DNA from: Methanobacterium sp. PtaU1.Bin242
Lineage (GTDB): Archaea > Methanobacteriota > Methanobacteria > Methanobacteriales > Methanobacteriaceae
Assembly: GCA_002067565.1 (NCBI GenBank)
Contig: MVQZ01000247.1
Location: 1 to 7,390 of the forward strand
Length of the DNA: 7,390 bases
Direction: 5' to 3'
A program made the position numbers and the translations under genes. Positions 5,078 to 7,390 of the stretch are shown piece by piece. How positions within the stretch are numbered: position 1 is the stretch's first letter; every line of letters begins with the position of its first letter. The notes beneath the pieces are model-generated. The model was not told the DNA's origin. It searched no databases and worked only from the letters and a program-made list of their open reading frames with translations.

Positions 5078-7390
5078 ATGACACATAGTATTCCAAAGGA
5101 TTACGATCATAAAAAAGAAGTTGAGTGGCAGGACAAATGGCAGAAAAGTGACTTATACAAATTCACCGGTGATGGTACTCGCCCTAAATATATTATAGAC
5201 ACACCCCCACCTTATCCCACCGGATCCATACACATGGGTCATGTCCTGAACTGGCTCTATATGGATCTTATTGCCCGTTATAAAAGAATGCAAGGCTTTG
5301 ACGTGCTTTTTCCACAGGGATGGGATTGTCATGGTCTTCCCACCGAGGTTAAAGTAGAGGAAACTCATAATATCAAAAAAAGTGACGTTCCCCGGGAAGA
5401 ATTCCGGAAAATGTGCATAGACCTCACCAGGGACAATATTAAAATGATGAAGGCCCAGATGCAGTCCATGGGATTTTCCCAGGATTGGTCCAGAGAATTT
5501 GTGACCATGACCCCGGAGTATAAGAGGAAAACCCAGCTTTCATTTTTAGAGATGTACCAGCAGGGATTAATATACCGGGCTGTTCATCCGGTGAACTGGT
5601 GTCCCCGGTGTGAGACTGCCATTGCCTTTGCTGAGGTGGAATATCATGAAAATGAAACTTTCCTAAACTACCTGGAATTTCCAGAAACTGAAGGCGAAGG
5701 CAAAGTTATCATAGCCACCACCAGACCAGAACTACTGTCTGCATGTGTGGCGGTTACTGTGCATCCTGAAGATGAAAGATATCAGAGTCTTGCCGGTAAA
5801 TATTTAGAAGTACCTTTATACGGCCGTAAAGTTAAAGTAATAACCGACACAGATGTAGATCCGGAGTTCGGGACTGGTGCAGTTATGATCTGTACCTTCG
5901 GTGATAAAACCGATGTTTCATGGGTTAATCGTTATGAATTGGATGTAATAGAGGCCATAGATGAAAAAGGAGTTATGAAGGATGTGGCTGGGGATTATGC
6001 TGGTTGCACCATTGGAGAATGTAAAGAAAGCATCATAGCAGACCTTAAAAAAGAGGGATTTCTGCAGAAACAGGAGAAGGTTGACCAGAATGTGGGTCTA
6101 TGCTGGAGATGTAAAACACCCATAGAGATACTGGTAAAAAAACAGTGGTTTGTGGCAGTAAACCAGTTAACCGGACAAATCACAGACACTGCAAATGGAA
6201 TGGACTGGAAACCGGAGCATATGAAAATCAGGCTTCTCAACTGGACCGGTTCCATGGACTGGGACTGGTGCATATCCAGACAAAGGATATTCGCCACACC
6301 CATCCCAGTATGGTATTGTAAGGATTGTGGTAAAGTACATCTACCAGAGGCAGAAGTTCTTCCCGTTGATCCTACCCAGACAAATCATGATGGTAAATGT
6401 GAATGTGGTTGTGGAGATTTCATTGCAGAAACCGATGTATTGGACACCTGGATGGATAGTTCCATAACTCCCCTGGTTATAGCTGGCTGGCCATCTACCG
6501 ATTACCATCAACTCTATCCCTCCAGTTTAAGGCAGCAAGGCCATGATATCATTCGAACATGGGCATTCTATACCATCTTAAGATGTAAAGCCCTTACTGG
6601 AGAAGGACCTTTTGCTGAGGTAGTGGTTAATGGTATGGTTTTTGGGGATGATGGGCATAAAATGAGTAAATCCAGGGGAAATGTAATAGCTCCTGAAGAA
6701 GTTGTCTGCGAGTTCGGTGCTGACGCCCTCCGCTTATGGGCAGCTAACAGTGTGCCGGGATCTGATGTTCCCTTCGCATGGAAGGATGTAAAACACGGAT
6801 ATAAATTCTTAAGGAAATTCTGGAACGCCTTTAGATTTATAAGCATGCACATAGCCGATCTAGATATAGCAGATGAAAAAGAAATTTTAAACAATTTAAA
6901 TCCCCTGGATCAGTGGATACTGTCCAAATTAAATCGTCTGATAGGAGAAGTTACTGATGCTATGGAAATCTATGAATTTGCTGAGGCTAAAGCAAAAATT
7001 CAAAGCTTCATCTGGAATGACTTCTGTGACGAATACATAGAAGCAGTTAAATATCGATTGTATAATAATTCAGAAGGAATTCAATCTACGTTTTCCCAAC
7101 ATGCTGCAAAATACACCCTTAAAACTGTAATATTAACTTCTCTAAAGCTTCTATCACCTTTAACACCACATTTTACTGAAGAAATCTATCAACATATTGA
7201 TGATGGTATTACCAGCATCTCTTCCCCAAGTATCCATGAAACCAGCTGGCCCCTTGTTCAGGCAGATCTGATCAATGATTATGCTGAAGATGTAGGAGAG
7301 TTAGGGGTGAAGATAATAGGAGAGATAAGGAGGTTTAAATCAGCATCGGGAATGCCCCTTAATACTCAGCTTAAATATATGACCATTTAT
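5078..7390 (+). CDS. valS: valine--tRNA ligase, archaeal type (C-terminus beyond window)
   Basis: ValRS is a class I synthetase that joins valine to tRNA-Val and edits mischarged threonine. The frame is open for 771 codons to the window edge without a stop; family members run to roughly 860-900 residues, so about 100 C-terminal residues are missing because of the window, not mutation. The Rossmann core carries the HIGH motif as HMGH (52-55) and GWDCHGLPTE shortly after. The editing insert is bracketed by zinc-type pairs C175-x2-C178 and C342-x2-C345, with TTRPE (214-218) and GTGAVMICTFGD (265-276) inside it. A second cysteine cluster (C414, C417, C441, C443, C445) precedes DTWMDSS (456-462), and the KMSKS motif is exact at 528-532. 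The anticodon-binding helical domain starts near 608. The start is set by AAGGAG seven bases upstream. No catalytic residue is missing, and the gene appears to have its own promoter. Confidence 0.97.
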   Translation, partial: MTHSIPKDYDHKKEVEWQDKWQKSDLYKFTGDGTRPKYIIDTPPPYPTGSIHMGHVLNWLYMDLIARYKRMQGFDVLFPQGWDCHGLPTEVKVEETHNIKKSDVPREEFRKMCIDLTRDNIKMMKAQMQSMGFSQDWSREFVTMTPEYKRKTQLSFLEMYQQGLIYRAVHPVNWCPRCETAIAFAEVEYHENETFLNYLEFPETEGEGKVIIATTRPELLSACVAVTVHPEDERYQSLAGKYLEVPLYGRKVKVITDTDVDPEFGTGAVMICTFGDKTDVSWVNRYELDVIEAIDEKGVMKDVAGDYAGCTIGECKESIIADLKKEGFLQKQEKVDQNVGLCWRCKTPIEILVKKQWFVAVNQLTGQITDTANGMDWKPEHMKIRLLNWTGSMDWDWCISRQRIFATPIPVWYCKDCGKVHLPEAEVLPVDPTQTNHDGKCECGCGDFIAETDVLDTWMDSSITPLVIAGWPSTDYHQLYPSSLRQQGHDIIRTWAFYTILRCKALTGEGPFAEVVVNGMVFGDDGHKMSKSRGNVIAPEEVVCEFGADALRLWAANSVPGSDVPFAWKDVKHGYKFLRKFWNAFRFISMHIADLDIADEKEILNNLNPLDQWILSKLNRLIGEVTDAMEIYEFAEAKAKIQSFIWNDFCDEYIEAVKYRLYNNSEGIQSTFSQHAAKYTLKTVILTSLKLLSPLTPHFTEEIYQHIDDGITSISSPSIHETSWPLVQADLINDYAEDVGELGVKIIGEIRRFKSASGMPLNTQLKYMTIY

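Noticed and set aside
5153..6894. Antisense open frames inside valS (5153-5368, 5995-6303, 6568-6894)
   Set aside because: They lie opposite a fully conserved synthetase frame, encode no recognisable motif and have no promoter or ribosome binding site.
1..7390. Mobile element, defence island or biosynthetic cluster
   Set aside because: All long genes are housekeeping or envelope genes with intact frames. I see no transposase, integrase, terminal repeats or toxin-antitoxin pair.

Overview
The window looks like a stretch of chromosome from a low-GC methanogenic archaeon. Methanobacteriales, Methanobacterium or a close relative, is the best fit. The grounds are an archaeal-type PheRS beta subunit that begins directly with MPVI and has 556 residues, an archaeal-style ValRS, Shine-Dalgarno cores of the GGTGAT/AAGGAG type that match the archaeal 16S tail, TATA-like boxes at archaeal spacing, T-tract terminators, and very AT-rich spacers between moderately AT-rich genes. 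The genus is inferred from family resemblance, not from a search.

Layout. Bases 1-282 are an AT-rich spacer with T-tracts and a promoter. A YjbQ-family gene follows (283-693, +), then a MutT-like Nudix hydrolase (815-1315, +) whose last codons and stop lie in a perfect 25-bp tandem duplication. A short convergent gap with T-rich tracts for both strands separates it from pheT (1448-3118, -). Upstream of pheT is a 340-bp spacer with a 33-bp tandem repeat. Next come a small histidine-rich membrane protein of unknown function (3459-3824, -), a long divergent AT-rich spacer, a PsbP-like lipoprotein (4217-4732, +) with a T-tract terminator, another AT-rich spacer, and valS (5078 to the window edge, +, 771 codons, C-terminus missing).

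The genes do not form one pathway. Two are aminoacyl-tRNA synthetases (Phe beta subunit and Val), one is a probable nucleotide-pool sanitiser, one is a conserved YjbQ protein, and two are envelope proteins. Most genes have their own promoter and ribosome binding site, so the region reads as single-gene units rather than an operon. pheS is not in the window.

I found no mobile element, CRISPR array, tRNA, rRNA or defence system, and no convincing new multi-gene system. The items most worth a second look are the two tandem repeats and the histidine-rich membrane protein. For the membrane protein and the lipoprotein the ribosome binding site favours starts 6 and 12 bases inside the longest open frames.
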